In this document: piece after piece, positions 1-8,730 of the stretch | Position numbering within the stretch: the first letter of the stretch is position 1 | How the letters are laid out: each line of letters starts with the position of its first letter | Notes under the pieces: model-generated | What the model saw: only the letters and a program-made list of their open reading frames with translations | Databases searched by the model: none | What the model was told of the DNA's origin: nothing | Position numbers and translations under genes: made by a program | Origin: Pararhizobium sp. A13 | GTDB taxonomy: Bacteria; Pseudomonadota; Alphaproteobacteria; Rhizobiales; Rhizobiaceae | DNA: 64,000 nt | Direction: 5' to 3' | NCBI RefSeq assembly: GCF_040126305.1 | Contig: NZ_CP149511.1 | Span: 1,116,001 to 1,180,000, forward strand

Positions 1-1
1 C

Positions 2-1915
2 CGTCGAACTTGGACGCGGGCGGTCACCTGCGCCTTCGTTGCCGCGGCGGCAATGCGCTACATGCTCTGGCGCCTGACGGATACGGTTCTTCCCTATCCC
101 AACGACGGCGCCAACTTCTATTGGGTTTGGTTCATCTTCATCGTCGAGCTTTTGGCCTTCTCGGAGGTCCTCCTCTTTCTCATCCTGATGAGCCGCTACG
201 TCGACCGTAGCGCCGAGGCGGATGGGCTCGCACGGGCGTTTTTTCGGCGCCAGCTGAGTGAACTGCCCACGGTCGACGTCTTCATCCCGACCTACAACGA
301 ACCGCTCGACGTGCTTGAGAGAACGATCGTCGGGACGCTGGCGCTCGACTATCCCAAGGACAAGCTGCGGATCTATGTGCTCGATGACGGCCGTCGCGAC
401 TGGCTGAAGGCCTACTGCGAACAACTGGGCGCGATTCATGTGACCCGCAGCGACAACGCCCATGCCAAGGCCGGCAATATGAACAATGGCTTGCGCGTCA
501 GTTCCGGCGATTTCGTCGCCATCTTCGATGCGGACTTCGTGCCTTACCGTCATTTCCTCAGGCGAACGTTGCCGTTCTTTTCGGACGAGTCCGTCGGCAT
601 TGTCCAGACGCCGCAGCATTTCTTCAACGTTGATCCGGTGCAATCCAATCTCGGCCTTGAGAACATATGGCCGGACGAGCAGCGCCTGTTCTTCGATGAG
701 ATTGCGCCGAGCCGCGATGGCTGGGATGTGAGCTTCTGCTGCGGCTCCTGCTCGATCGCCCGCCGCAAGGCGGTCGACGCGATCGGCGGCTTCCCGACCG
801 AGTCGATCACGGAAGACCTGCTGACAACGCTTTCGATGCTCAACAAAGGCTACAAAACCCGCTACCTGAACGAGCGGCTGTCGATGGGTCTGGCGGCCGA
901 AAACCTGACCGGCTATTTCGTCCAGCGCGAGCGTTGGTGCCAGGGGGGCATTCAGACGCTCTACTTGCACAACGGGCCGCTGCGAGGGCCTGGGCTTTCC
1001 CTCTTCCAGCGGATCATGTTCCTGCCGATGTCCTGGCTGGTGCAGTATCTGGTCCGCTTCATGGTGCTGGTCGTGCCGATCGCCTATTTCTGGTTCGGCG
1101 CGCTGCCGCTCTATTTCACCGAAGTCGCCGATTATGTCTCCCACCAGGTGCCGCTGTTGGCCGCCTATTTCCTTTTGATGCTCTGGATCACACCGACCCG
1201 TTATCTGCCGGTCGTCTCCAGCGCCATAGGTACTTTCGCGGCGTTCCGCATGCTGCCGACGGTGATCTCCAGCCTGGTGCGGCCGTTCGGCAAGCCGTTC
1301 AAGGTGACCCCCAAGGGCAGTGGCAATGAGGAGAGCGTCTTCGACGCCTACACCTTTACCTGGATAGCGGGCTTCATCATCGTCACCGCGCTCGGTCTGG
1401 TCATCAACATCGTTCCGGAAACGGCGCGAATACAGGGAGCATTTTCGCCGATCGCGGCGCTCTGGGCCGGGATCAACGTCATGGTGCTCGTCATCGCTTC
1501 GCTGATCTGTTTCGAAAAGCCACGGCACCTCTTTCAAGCGTTCAAGCTCGACGAGGCCGCAAGTGTCGACGGTTCCGTCGGCCGCGTTGTGAGCCTCTCC
1601 CTCGAAAAGGCGGTGGTCGCGGTTCCAACGGAAACACGGTTTCAATCCACACGTGTGCGGTTGGTCCTCGACGGCTTCGAGCCGATTCAGGCGGAGCTCA
1701 GGCAGGCGACGCAGCGGCGCGGGGACATCAGCCGCCCAGGCGACATGCGGCGTTACTATCTCCATCTTCATTTCGACCTGCACGGGGCGGAGCGGACCAA
1801 GATGATCGTCAAGCTCTATACCGGGCGCTATTCGCAGGACATTCCCGATATCGACAAGGTCGCCGTCTCGGTGAACCTGTTGCTGCGTGCCTTCGGGCGC
1901 ACGCGCACTGCATAG
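2..1915 (+). CDS. Processive beta-glucan synthase, GT2 (BgsA/CelA-like), 5' partial
   Basis: The reading frame is open to the left edge, so the N-terminus is missing. An internal ATG lies at 53, and numbering here is from it. This is a membrane GT2 polymerase of the cellulose synthase superfamily. DDG is at 111-113, DAD at 159-161, TED at 253-255 and the QRERW acceptor motif at 291-295, with membrane helices before and after the catalytic domain. The FKVTPKG gating-loop motif lies near residue 425. The C-terminal 120 residues lack the RxxxR and DxSxxG motifs of a PilZ domain. That fits BgsA, the Sinorhizobium mixed-linkage glucan synthase reported to be c-di-GMP-controlled without PilZ, better than BcsA. 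The product, cellulose or mixed-linkage glucan, cannot be told from this sequence. The partner gene expected upstream is outside the window. Confidence 0.85.
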   Translation, partial: RRTWTRAVTCAFVAAAAMRYMLWRLTDTVLPYPNDGANFYWVWFIFIVELLAFSEVLLFLILMSRYVDRSAEADGLARAFFRRQLSELPTVDVFIPTYNEPLDVLERTIVGTLALDYPKDKLRIYVLDDGRRDWLKAYCEQLGAIHVTRSDNAHAKAGNMNNGLRVSSGDFVAIFDADFVPYRHFLRRTLPFFSDESVGIVQTPQHFFNVDPVQSNLGLENIWPDEQRLFFDEIAPSRDGWDVSFCCGSCSIARRKAVDAIGGFPTESITEDLLTTLSMLNKGYKTRYLNERLSMGLAAENLTGYFVQRERWCQGGIQTLYLHNGPLRGPGLSLFQRIMFLPMSWLVQYLVRFMVLVVPIAYFWFGALPLYFTEVADYVSHQVPLLAAYFLLMLWITPTRYLPVVSSAIGTFAAFRMLPTVISSLVRPFGKPFKVTPKGSGNEESVFDAYTFTWIAGFIIVTALGLVINIVPETARIQGAFSPIAALWAGINVMVLVIASLICFEKPRHLFQAFKLDEAASVDGSVGRVVSLSLEKAVVAVPTETRFQSTRVRLVLDGFEPIQAELRQATQRRGDISRPGDMRRYYLHLHFDLHGAERTKMIVKLYTGRYSQDIPDIDKVAVSVNLLLRAFGRTRTA

Positions 1916-2036
1916 TGTCTGCGATATAGCATAAAGATAAAGCTTGGATTGATTTGCGGCAGGCTTTGACAAACCCACCTAGCCGGACTTTCCTCGCTCC
2001 TCTCCGCCGAGGACGCATATCTGTCCCGTTTCGTAT

Positions 2037-3800
2037 TTAGACGGAGACTCCGGCCTCGCGGAGTCCATCCACCAGCCGATCGAACAGATTGGGATCCCGG
2101 TAGGGTAAAGTCCGCTTGAGGTGATCTATAGAAAAGTTCGCATTAACCTCCAGCACCTCACGCCAATAGCGCCGCGCTTCTTCGTGCCGCCCGGTTCGAC
2201 CATAGAGACAGGCGAGATAAAAGCGCGTCATGTCCGATCGCGGCGCAAGCGTTAGCCGACGCTTGAAGGCGATCTCGGCCTCGTCAAAGCGCCCGAGGCT
2301 CAATAGCGCCCTCCCCAGGAAATGCAGCGACAGGTCGAATTGCGGGTCAAGCCGGTGGGCTCGTGTATACAGCGCCAGGGCGTCTTCGTGCCGACCCTGG
2401 AAATCCCTTGTGCCGCCAAGTGCGGTATAGGCGTTGGCCGAATTGGGATCGAGTTCGATCGCCCGCTCTTCAGCGCGCTCCGCCTCATCCAGACGCCGCA
2501 TGAAGGCAAGGGCAAGCCCGAGCGCGTGATGGCCTTGCGGCTCGGTATCGTCCGTCTCGATTGCCTTGTGTGCCAGCTCGAACGCCTGTGTGAGATTGTC
2601 AGGCGTCGCGCCGTTCCACTGGTTGATGAAGTCGGTTAAGGTGGTGATCGAGAGCGAAGCATAGGCAGCCGCCAGCCCTGGATCGATCGCGATCGCGCGC
2701 TCCAGCATGCTGCGCGCCTCAGCGGACGATACGGAGTTGAACTGCAGAATGGACTGACGGGAGCGGACGAGCAGGTCGTAGGCTTCGGGATCGACCTTGC
2801 CGCGGCTTTCCCGCCGCTCCTCTTCGCTGGTTGTCAGCTTCACTCTGAGCGCGTTGACGATAGTGCGGGTCACTTCGTCCTGAACAGCAAAGATATCCTC
2901 AAGTCCGCGGTCGTAGCGCTCGGCCCACAGATGACCGCCCGTCGTACCGTCGATCATCTGGGCGTTAATGCGGATACGGTCGGTGGCCCGGCGCACGCTG
3001 CCTTCAAGGATGTAGCGGACGCCGAGTTCCCGGCTCACCTTGCGGATGTCCGGCGACTTGCCTTTATAGGCGAAAGAGGAGTTCCGGGCGATCACGAAGA
3101 GGCCGGAAACCTTTGAAAGATCCGTGATAATGTCCTCGGTGATGCCATCGGCGAAATAACCCTGCTCCGGGTCGCCGGACATGTTGTCAAACGGTAGAAC
3201 GGCTATCGATGGCTTCCTTGGAAGCTGCGGCGGGGGTTCGGCGGCAGTCTTGTTGGGATCGTTCGTGCGGTCGTTCGGCGACCAACGCCAAATGTGCACC
3301 GGGCGCTCGATGTTCTTGACCTCGTAATCGCCGGCGTCGACGAAATCGAGGCTGACACGCCCATGCACGTATTCATGAATTCCATCCGAAATCGCGACGC
3401 CGCCAGGATCTGCAAGCGCCTCGATACGGGCAGCCACATTGACCCCGTCCCCGTATAGATCGCGGTCCTCGACCATGATGTCGCCCAGGTTGACACCGAC
3501 GCGGAGCACGATAGCCCGGTCCTCCGGCATGTCTCTGTTCGCGGCGGCCATGGCCTGCTGAAGGGCTGCGGCGCATTCGACGGCGTTGACGGCGCTCGCG
3601 AACTCGACAAGGACACCGTCACCCGTCCTCTTGAAGACGCGGCCCTGATGAATTGCGACGAGCGGCTCCAGCACCTCTTTCCACCGCGCCATGAGCAGCG
3701 TGTGGGTGCTTTTTTCGTCCCGCTCCATAAGCCGGCTGTAACCGACCACATCAGCGGCCAAAATGGCAGCAAGCCGACGTCTGATGGATTTGTTGGCCAT
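2037..3800 (-). CDS. Class III adenylate/guanylate cyclase with TolB-like domain and TPR repeats
   Basis: The N-terminal 180 residues are a class III nucleotide cyclase domain. It has the metal-binding start AADVVGYSRLM, then KRTGDGVLVEF and VGVNLGDIM. A proline-rich linker leads to a TolB N-terminal-like segment beginning IAVLPFDNMS (about residues 195-330). Tetratricopeptide repeats fill the rest of this 587-residue protein. This cyclase-TolB-TPR architecture is strongly expanded in rhizobia, and its signals are mostly unknown. ATG at 3800 is used. A TTG at 3806 is also possible, because AGGAAGG lies 5 bases before the TTG and 11 before the ATG. The gene converges on the glucan synthase, with a 121-base gap that shows no clear terminator. 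Confidence 0.85.
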   Translation of the reverse strand: MANKSIRRRLAAILAADVVGYSRLMERDEKSTHTLLMARWKEVLEPLVAIHQGRVFKRTGDGVLVEFASAVNAVECAAALQQAMAAANRDMPEDRAIVLRVGVNLGDIMVEDRDLYGDGVNVAARIEALADPGGVAISDGIHEYVHGRVSLDFVDAGDYEVKNIERPVHIWRWSPNDRTNDPNKTAAEPPPQLPRKPSIAVLPFDNMSGDPEQGYFADGITEDIITDLSKVSGLFVIARNSSFAYKGKSPDIRKVSRELGVRYILEGSVRRATDRIRINAQMIDGTTGGHLWAERYDRGLEDIFAVQDEVTRTIVNALRVKLTTSEEERRESRGKVDPEAYDLLVRSRQSILQFNSVSSAEARSMLERAIAIDPGLAAAYASLSITTLTDFINQWNGATPDNLTQAFELAHKAIETDDTEPQGHHALGLALAFMRRLDEAERAEERAIELDPNSANAYTALGGTRDFQGRHEDALALYTRAHRLDPQFDLSLHFLGRALLSLGRFDEAEIAFKRRLTLAPRSDMTRFYLACLYGRTGRHEEARRYWREVLEVNANFSIDHLKRTLPYRDPNLFDRLVDGLREAGVSV

Positions 3801-4079
3801 GAGCAATGGCGCCTTCCTAGCACCGATTGGCCAAATTTTACTGCTGTATTGCTGCCATGTCTATTTGGCTTGAGGCGAGCCTTGGTCGACAACCAACGTT
3901 TCGTGCGCAAATCCGCTTGTGCCATCGCTCTGAAGGGACGGGCGGGAACCTACGCTCTCCAACCGAGCCAGTCCTTCAGCGGATGCGCTCGTCGCCTCGA
4001 ACGCGCGGAACCCGTACCCCGCGTCGAACAGAGCTTAGCCTTGCTCCAGAAGTCCCTGTGCCAACTCTCAGTTTACCTT

Positions 4080-5333
4080 TCAGACGACCCGATGCACTGG
4101 AAGCGCCACGACGAAGCAGGCGCCGCCGCCCGACGGAGATTCGTATCGGACCGCGCCGCCGTGGCGCTCGGCAATCTGGCGCACCAGCGCCAGCCCCAAG
4201 CCCCAGCCGCCCGCGGCCTCGCTGCGCCCCGAGGGCCGGTAGAAGGGCTCGAAAACGCGGGCGCTCTCGCTATCCGGTACGCCCGGGCCGTGGTCGCGGA
4301 CCCTGATTTCCACCTCGCGGCCTGCCTGCGCGACAGTGGCTGCGACAGGCGGGGCACCGTGGCGCAGCGCGTTCTGCATGAGATTGCGCACGAGCCTGCC
4401 GAGCAGGCGCGCATCGCCTGTGACCATCGCCGGCGTGCCGGAGACCTCGACGCCGTTGCGCGCGCCCTCTTCCGAGACCAGAGCCAGAAGGTCGACGGAC
4501 TCCAGGGCATCGAGCCCATCGACGTGGTCGAGCCTGCTTGCCAGCAGGATCTCCTCGACCAGCGTGTTCAGTTCAGCCAGATTACGGACGATCTCCTCTC
4601 TGCGGTTATCGTCCGGCGCCTGTTCATAGAGGTCAATCGCGATGCGCAGGCGCGCAAGCGGCGAGCGCAATTCGTGGCTGGCATTGGCGAGCAGAGCGCG
4701 GTGTGACGTGATCAGCCTCTCGACATGATCTGCGGCCTTGTTGAAGCTCTTCGCCACCGCCGCGACCTCATCGCTGCCGTCCTCCGGCACGCGGGCCACG
4801 AAATCGCCCCTGCCCCAGGCGTCAACGCCGGCGCGTAGCCGCTCCAGCCGGCGGGTCAGGTGACGCACCACCGGATAGGCGGCGAGCCCGATGACGCCCG
4901 CGATCAACACCAGATAGGCGAGCGGATTGCGGCCAGCCGGACGGAAAGGCCGCTCCATGCGCGCGGCTACTGCGCGACCGTCGGGCAACTCCGTCACCAT
5001 GGTGTGAGAGTTGCCTTGCAGGCCGTGGCGCCGCGGCCCCTCGAGAATGTCGCGCGGGAGCGGCCGGCCGCCGCTCGCGATCAGCCTGCCGCGCCGATCG
5101 TATACCGCTATGTCGGCATCGAAGGCCCGTGAAAACCGCTCCAGCGTCGCCTCGACCGACCGCTGGTCCATGTCGGGCGGAATCAGCGCGGCGACGAACC
5201 GCGCGCGTTGGCTCTGCCAACTGGAGTCCTCCTCGCCCTGTCCCAGCCACACGAAGGCTGCGCTGGCGACGGCGACCGCGGCAAGGCTCGCCAGCAGCGT
5301 CAGGTAGATTTTTAGGAACAGCCGGCTGCGCAT
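4080..5333 (-). CDS. CpxA-like sensor histidine kinase
   Basis: Inner-membrane sensor kinase of about 417 residues. TM1 is at about 10-30, followed by a periplasmic sensor loop of roughly 105 residues, TM2 at 138-157 and HAMP at 158-210. The H-box is SHELRSPLARLR, with His220 as the expected phosphorylation site. The N-box is NLMQNALRHG, with G1 DHGPGVP and G2 GLGLALV. It follows the response regulator by only 4 bases. I chose ATG 5333. In-frame ATGs at 5348 and 5351 would overlap the regulator gene. The neighbouring Spy/CpxP-like gene and a CpxR-type box suggest an envelope-stress or metal-stress sensor. Confidence 0.88.
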   Translation of the reverse strand: MRSRLFLKIYLTLLASLAAVAVASAAFVWLGQGEEDSSWQSQRARFVAALIPPDMDQRSVEATLERFSRAFDADIAVYDRRGRLIASGGRPLPRDILEGPRRHGLQGNSHTMVTELPDGRAVAARMERPFRPAGRNPLAYLVLIAGVIGLAAYPVVRHLTRRLERLRAGVDAWGRGDFVARVPEDGSDEVAAVAKSFNKAADHVERLITSHRALLANASHELRSPLARLRIAIDLYEQAPDDNRREEIVRNLAELNTLVEEILLASRLDHVDGLDALESVDLLALVSEEGARNGVEVSGTPAMVTGDARLLGRLVRNLMQNALRHGAPPVAATVAQAGREVEIRVRDHGPGVPDSESARVFEPFYRPSGRSEAAGGWGLGLALVRQIAERHGGAVRYESPSGGGACFVVALPVHRVV

Positions 5334-5337
5334 CGCT

Positions 5338-6036
5338 CTATCTCTCATCATCCTGGAAGCGGGCGAAGACATAGCCGGCGCCGCGCACGGTGATGATGCG
5401 TCTCGGATGCTTGGGGTCGCTCTCGATAGCCGCCCTGATGCGCGAGATATGGACGTCTATGGATCGGTCAAAGGCTTCCAACTCCTCACCCTTGACCGTG
5501 TCCATCAAATGCTCGCGCGACAGCGTGCGGCCGGCATTTTCAGCAAGCACCACAAGCAGGTCGAACTGGTAGCTGGTCATTGCACATTCGCGGCCGTCGA
5601 TCCTGACCAAGCGGGATCCCGGCTCGATCTCCAGCCGTCCGAAGCGCAGGACGCGCGAGACGGCCGCGCCACCGTTGCGGCGGCGCAGGATCGCTTTCAG
5701 CCGCGCCAGCAGTTCGCGCGGATTGAAAGGCTTGGGTAGATAGTCGTCGGCACCTAGCTCCAGCCCGACGATGCGATCGGTCTCCTCGCCCCTGGCCGTG
5801 AGCATCAGGATAGGCACGTCGGAGACGGCGCGCATCCGCCGGCAGGTCTCGAAGCCGTCGAGATCTGGAAGCATGACGTCGAGGATCACGGCGCCCGGCG
5901 CGCGGCGGCCGAGGTCAGCAAGGCCCGCCGTGGCCGTCGCGGCGGTGTGGACGATGTAGCCGTTTGCGGAGAGATAGTCGGCGAGCATGGCGGAAAGGCG
6001 CGTATCATCATCGACGATCAGGACCTGTTCCACCAT
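5338..6036 (-). CDS. OmpR/CpxR-family response regulator
   Basis: A 232-residue response regulator with an N-terminal receiver domain. The acidic pocket is DDD at 9-11, Asp53 in ILDVMLPDLDG is the expected phospho-acceptor, and LPKPF carries the conserved lysine. The C-terminal winged helix is of the OmpR/PhoB type (SYQFDLLVVLAENAGRTLSR and RGAGYVF). It is transcribed just before the kinase and just after the Spy-like gene, probably as one operon. A GTAAA-N5-GTAAA site 78 bases ahead of that first gene matches the enterobacterial CpxR consensus, so autoregulation is plausible. Confidence 0.9.
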   Translation of the reverse strand: MVEQVLIVDDDTRLSAMLADYLSANGYIVHTAATATAGLADLGRRAPGAVILDVMLPDLDGFETCRRMRAVSDVPILMLTARGEETDRIVGLELGADDYLPKPFNPRELLARLKAILRRRNGGAAVSRVLRFGRLEIEPGSRLVRIDGRECAMTSYQFDLLVVLAENAGRTLSREHLMDTVKGEELEAFDRSIDVHISRIRAAIESDPKHPRRIITVRGAGYVFARFQDDER

Positions 6037-6073
6037 CGCTCCGCCCTCCGTTCAGTCCCCTGGCCGACTCAGT

Positions 6074-6625
6074 CTACCACCGGCCGCGGCCTCCGCGCTC
6101 CTTCAAATGCTCCACCAGCTTGGTGCGCTGTTCGGGCGTCAGCACTTCGGCGGCATCGAGGAGCGCAGTCGTCATCTTGCGCGAGGCCTCGTCGATGGCC
6201 GCGATGCGCTCACTGCGCAGTTTCTCGGCGGCGGCGCGGTCGATGGTCGACGCGCCGAGGAGTTCGATAACCTCCTGACGCGTCTCGCGGAAGTCCCGGA
6301 AAGTCGGCCTGATCTCATCGCGCGCCTTGTCGATGATGTCCCAAAGCTTGTCTTCCTGTTCGGACGTTGCATTGAGTTCGTCGAGCACGGAGCCGATCCG
6401 GTGTTCCATAAAGTCGCCACCTCCCATATGCGCGTGCATCATGTGGCCGCCCATACCAAAACGGCCCATGCCAAAGCCGAAATCGTCGCTGCGCGCAGCT
6501 GTAAAACCGATCCCGCTGACAACCGCGACGGCGGCGATGCCGCCGATCGCTGCGCGCCGGCTCCAGCCCTTCGAAACGGCTTCGCTGGCGGCCGGGCTCG
6601 CCAGGTTCTTGTCCTCAGTTTCCAT
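6074..6625 (-). CDS. Spy/CpxP-family periplasmic protein (LTxxQ motif)
   Basis: About 183 residues. A hydrophobic export or anchor segment follows SRRAAIGG at about residues 22-45. A Gly/Met/His-rich stretch (about 50-70) could bind metal. The remainder is helical and ends with LTPEQRTKLVEHLKERGG, the LTxxQ signature of Spy, CpxP and CnrX-like proteins. In enterobacteria Spy is a periplasmic chaperone and CpxP restrains the kinase CpxA. Here the gene is first in an operon with a CpxRA-like pair, so it may act as chaperone and feedback inhibitor. ATG 6628 lies directly upstream. The twin arginine suggests Tat export, but a simple membrane anchor is equally possible. Confidence 0.75.
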   Translation of the reverse strand: METEDKNLASPAASEAVSKGWSRRAAIGGIAAVAVVSGIGFTAARSDDFGFGMGRFGMGGHMMHAHMGGGDFMEHRIGSVLDELNATSEQEDKLWDIIDKARDEIRPTFRDFRETRQEVIELLGASTIDRAAAEKLRSERIAAIDEASRKMTTALLDAAEVLTPEQRTKLVEHLKERGGRGRW

Positions 6626-6705
6626 CATTCGTCTCCTTTCCTCCGCAGCACCTGCTGCAATGGAGGAAAGTTAACGGGCCAACGTTTCGCGCGTTCTGGG
6701 CGAAT

Positions 6706-6720
6706 GTAAAGAAATGTAAA
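6706..6720. promoter_or_regulatory. CpxR-type box GTAAA-N5-GTAAA
   Basis: GTAAA occurs at 6706-6710 and 6716-6720 with a 5-base spacer. The wider repeat is AATGTAAAG followed by AAATGTAAAG, an in-phase direct repeat as expected for an OmpR-family dimer. It lies about 80 bases upstream of the Spy-like start and upstream of the regulator-kinase pair. The match to the published E. coli CpxR consensus is exact. Binding here is inferred. Confidence 0.6.
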
Positions 6721-6752
6721 GCAACAAGGACCGGTGCAAGACTACGCTGTTG

Positions 6753-6769
6753 GGTAGCAAATGCCACCA
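6753..6769. repeat. 17-bp motif, inverted copy of 8422-8438
   Basis: GGTAGCAAATGCCACCA here is the exact reverse complement of 8422-8438. The two copies face each other across the monooxygenase gene. Each is an imperfect dyad (GGTnGCA with TGCnACC), which looks like an operator half. The rest of the 6629-7074 gap holds no gene I can support. Confidence 0.6.
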
Positions 6770-7074
6770 CGGCGGCTTTCATCCCGAAGGGGGCATTTTC
6801 GCGCTGGTCACGGCGAAGGCCGCGATCGTCGCCAAATACCGACCTTGGCAAACGGTGTTCGAAGAAGTGGTGCCGCAGGAGACGGAGCGTCCTTCACATT
6901 GCCCGCACCAGCGACGAAGTGAACTACGTCACATCAGGCGAACTCGCCTTCCCCGGTTTGGCGAGAGCACCGTGGCGCAGTTTCATGCGGTGACTGGGGC
7001 TGGCGAAATGGAGTGCGCTTGGCCAGTCGGGCGGAGATCCGCCACGCTGGACTAATTGCCGTGAACAAGGCTTA

Positions 7075-8376
7075 ATGCTGCACGGGGATGGCGGGATTGC
7101 TGGGATGTCGATTATGAGATCACCGCAGCAAATGACTGGTAACGTCAATGTTCTTGATGCAGTCGTGATCGGGGCCGGCTGGGCCGGCCTGGGTGTCAGC
7201 TATTGGCTGGCACGACGAGGCCTACGCCATAGCGTATTGGAGCGAGGCCGCGTAGGAGAGACTTGGCGCACGCAGCGATGGGGTTCTTTTCGGATGAATA
7301 CCCCCAACCTGCAGACCGTCATGCCAGGCGACTGCTATGACGGTCCAAATCCGTCTGGTGCCCTGACGCGCGACCAGTTCGTCGCTCTCCTTGAGGACTT
7401 CGCCAGGCGCAACGGGCTTCCGATCGAACCGGATACTGCGGTGACCGAACTCGCGCGCACGCACGAGAATGGCGAGTATCGGCTAACCACCTCACGCGGC
7501 ACGCTTTTGGCGCGGAACGTGATCGTCGCAAGTGGTAGCCTGAATTGTCCGGTGCGCCCAGTTTGGGCCGCTGCTTTGCCGCCTGTCCTTCGCCAGATCG
7601 ATGCTTCCGGCTACCGCAGCGCTGCGGATCTCCCCGATGGAGCGGTGCTGGTGGTCGGAAGTGGCCAATCGGGTGCCCAGATCGCGGAAGAGTTGGCGGA
7701 AGCAGGCCGAACAGTCTTCCTTGCCACCAGTCGTGTCGGACGGCTCCCACGGCGCTACCGAGGCCGCGACATCATGATCTGGCTCCTTGAAAGCGGGTTT
7801 CTCGACGTGCGACGAGAGGAGGTCATTCGACTTGCGGGACGTATCCCGCCTCGTGGTGTGCTCGGGCCGGTGCACACGATAAGCCTTCAAGCGCTCAGCG
7901 CCCGAGGTGTCGTGCTTCTTGGGCATTTCACTGGCGTCGAGAATGGCGGCCGCCTCTCGTTCGCCGACGATCTTGAAGCGAATGTTCGTTTTGCAGATGA
8001 AGCCTCAGACAACATCAAACGCCATATCGACGAATATATCAGCCGTGCTGGAATCGATGCACCTGTTTCGGAGCCCGACCCGGCGGAGACGGTCGCGATG
8101 CGTCAGCCGAATCCGACGATCGGCTCGCTTGATCTCTCCCGGTCCGACATAACGACTGTGGTGTGGTGCACAGGCTTCAAGGGCGATTTCAGTTGGGTGA
8201 GACTTCCCGGTGCGCTCGACAGCGTGGGACAGCCTGTTCACGAGGATGGGGTCGCCTCCCTGCCAGGCCTCTACTTCGCCGGGTTGGATTTCGCCTCCAC
8301 ACGCAAGTCAGGCATAATACTGGCGATTGCCGAGGAAGCATCTCGCCTTGTCGAACACATCGTAGGGCATTCGTGA
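7075..8376 (+). CDS. FAD-dependent flavin monooxygenase/oxidoreductase
   Basis: Up to 433 residues. An N-terminal Rossmann motif GAGWAGLG binds FAD, followed by GETWRTQRW and NTPN segments typical of FMO/TrkA-like monooxygenases. A second dinucleotide motif, VVGSGQSGAQIAEEL, binds NAD(P)H. The C-terminal VVWCTGFKGD is the ATG-like link motif region. It probably oxidises a small organic substrate in the cytoplasm, but the substrate cannot be read from sequence. The start is uncertain: in-frame ATGs at 7075, 7105, 7114 and 7132 all lack a strong ribosome site, and homologues usually begin shortly before the GAGWAG motif, which favours 7132. The gene is monocistronic, bracketed by the 17-bp inverted motif. 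Confidence 0.8.
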   Translation: MLHGDGGIAGMSIMRSPQQMTGNVNVLDAVVIGAGWAGLGVSYWLARRGLRHSVLERGRVGETWRTQRWGSFRMNTPNLQTVMPGDCYDGPNPSGALTRDQFVALLEDFARRNGLPIEPDTAVTELARTHENGEYRLTTSRGTLLARNVIVASGSLNCPVRPVWAAALPPVLRQIDASGYRSAADLPDGAVLVVGSGQSGAQIAEELAEAGRTVFLATSRVGRLPRRYRGRDIMIWLLESGFLDVRREEVIRLAGRIPPRGVLGPVHTISLQALSARGVVLLGHFTGVENGGRLSFADDLEANVRFADEASDNIKRHIDEYISRAGIDAPVSEPDPAETVAMRQPNPTIGSLDLSRSDITTVVWCTGFKGDFSWVRLPGALDSVGQPVHEDGVASLPGLYFAGLDFASTRKSGIILAIAEEASRLVEHIVGHS

Positions 8377-8424
8377 TCGCCTTTTTGGCGCGCGAAGCGG
8401 TCGTAGCGGAGTATTCGCGGCTGG

Positions 8425-8454
8425 TGGCATTTGCTACCGTGGTATTTGCTACCG
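8425..8454 (+). repeat. 15-bp tandem repeat, operator-like
   Basis: TGGCATTTGCTACCG (8425-8439) is followed directly by TGGTATTTGCTACCG (8440-8454), with 14 of 15 bases identical. The second copy contains the perfect dyad GGTA-N5-TACC. It directly precedes the RelE-like remnant. Toxin-antitoxin promoters often carry such tandem palindromes. The assignment is inference. Confidence 0.5.
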
Positions 8455-8455
8455 G

Positions 8456-8668
8456 CTCGTTTATGAGGTCCGAGACGCAGAAAATCTCTTGGTAGTCGTG
8501 GCGATCGGCAAGAGAGATCGCGGCTGGGTCTATAGCGTAGCTGACCGTCGCGAAGTTCCAAAACAGGCGCGACAAATGGGCTGGACGGTGCAGAACCTGA
8601 CAGACGATCAGATGAGCGTGACGGCCTACGGCCACAACTCGGGGTCATGTGTGGATGCCGCGAACTGA
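8456..8668 (+). pseudogene. RelE/ParE-type toxin, C-terminal remnant
   Basis: Read from 8456, the frame gives LVYEVRDAENLLVVVAIGKR followed by DRGWVYSVADRR. This matches the last two strands of RelE-family mRNA interferases, whose pattern is YRLVYEV..., VVAIGKR..., VY. No start codon or N-terminal half exists: the upstream sequence is the 15-bp tandem operator-like repeat. The frame then runs on for about 38 unrelated residues to the TGA at 8666. It is most simply a deletion remnant of a toxin-antitoxin locus. No antitoxin gene was found. Confidence 0.5.
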
Positions 8669-8730
8669 CCGCGAAAGTGCCGCAACGCTATCGGGATACT
8701 GTCACAAATCATTCGCGGCACCATTGTGCT

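Noticed and set aside
3648..4706. Long plus-strand frame antisense to the cyclase and kinase genes
   Set aside because: It is the high-GC shadow of the minus-strand genes, whose motifs are clear.
6750..7055. Plus-strand 101-codon frame between the Spy-like gene and the monooxygenase
   Set aside because: No ribosome site, odd composition (His/Arg/Pro-rich) and no recognisable motif. It overlaps the inverted 17-bp motif.
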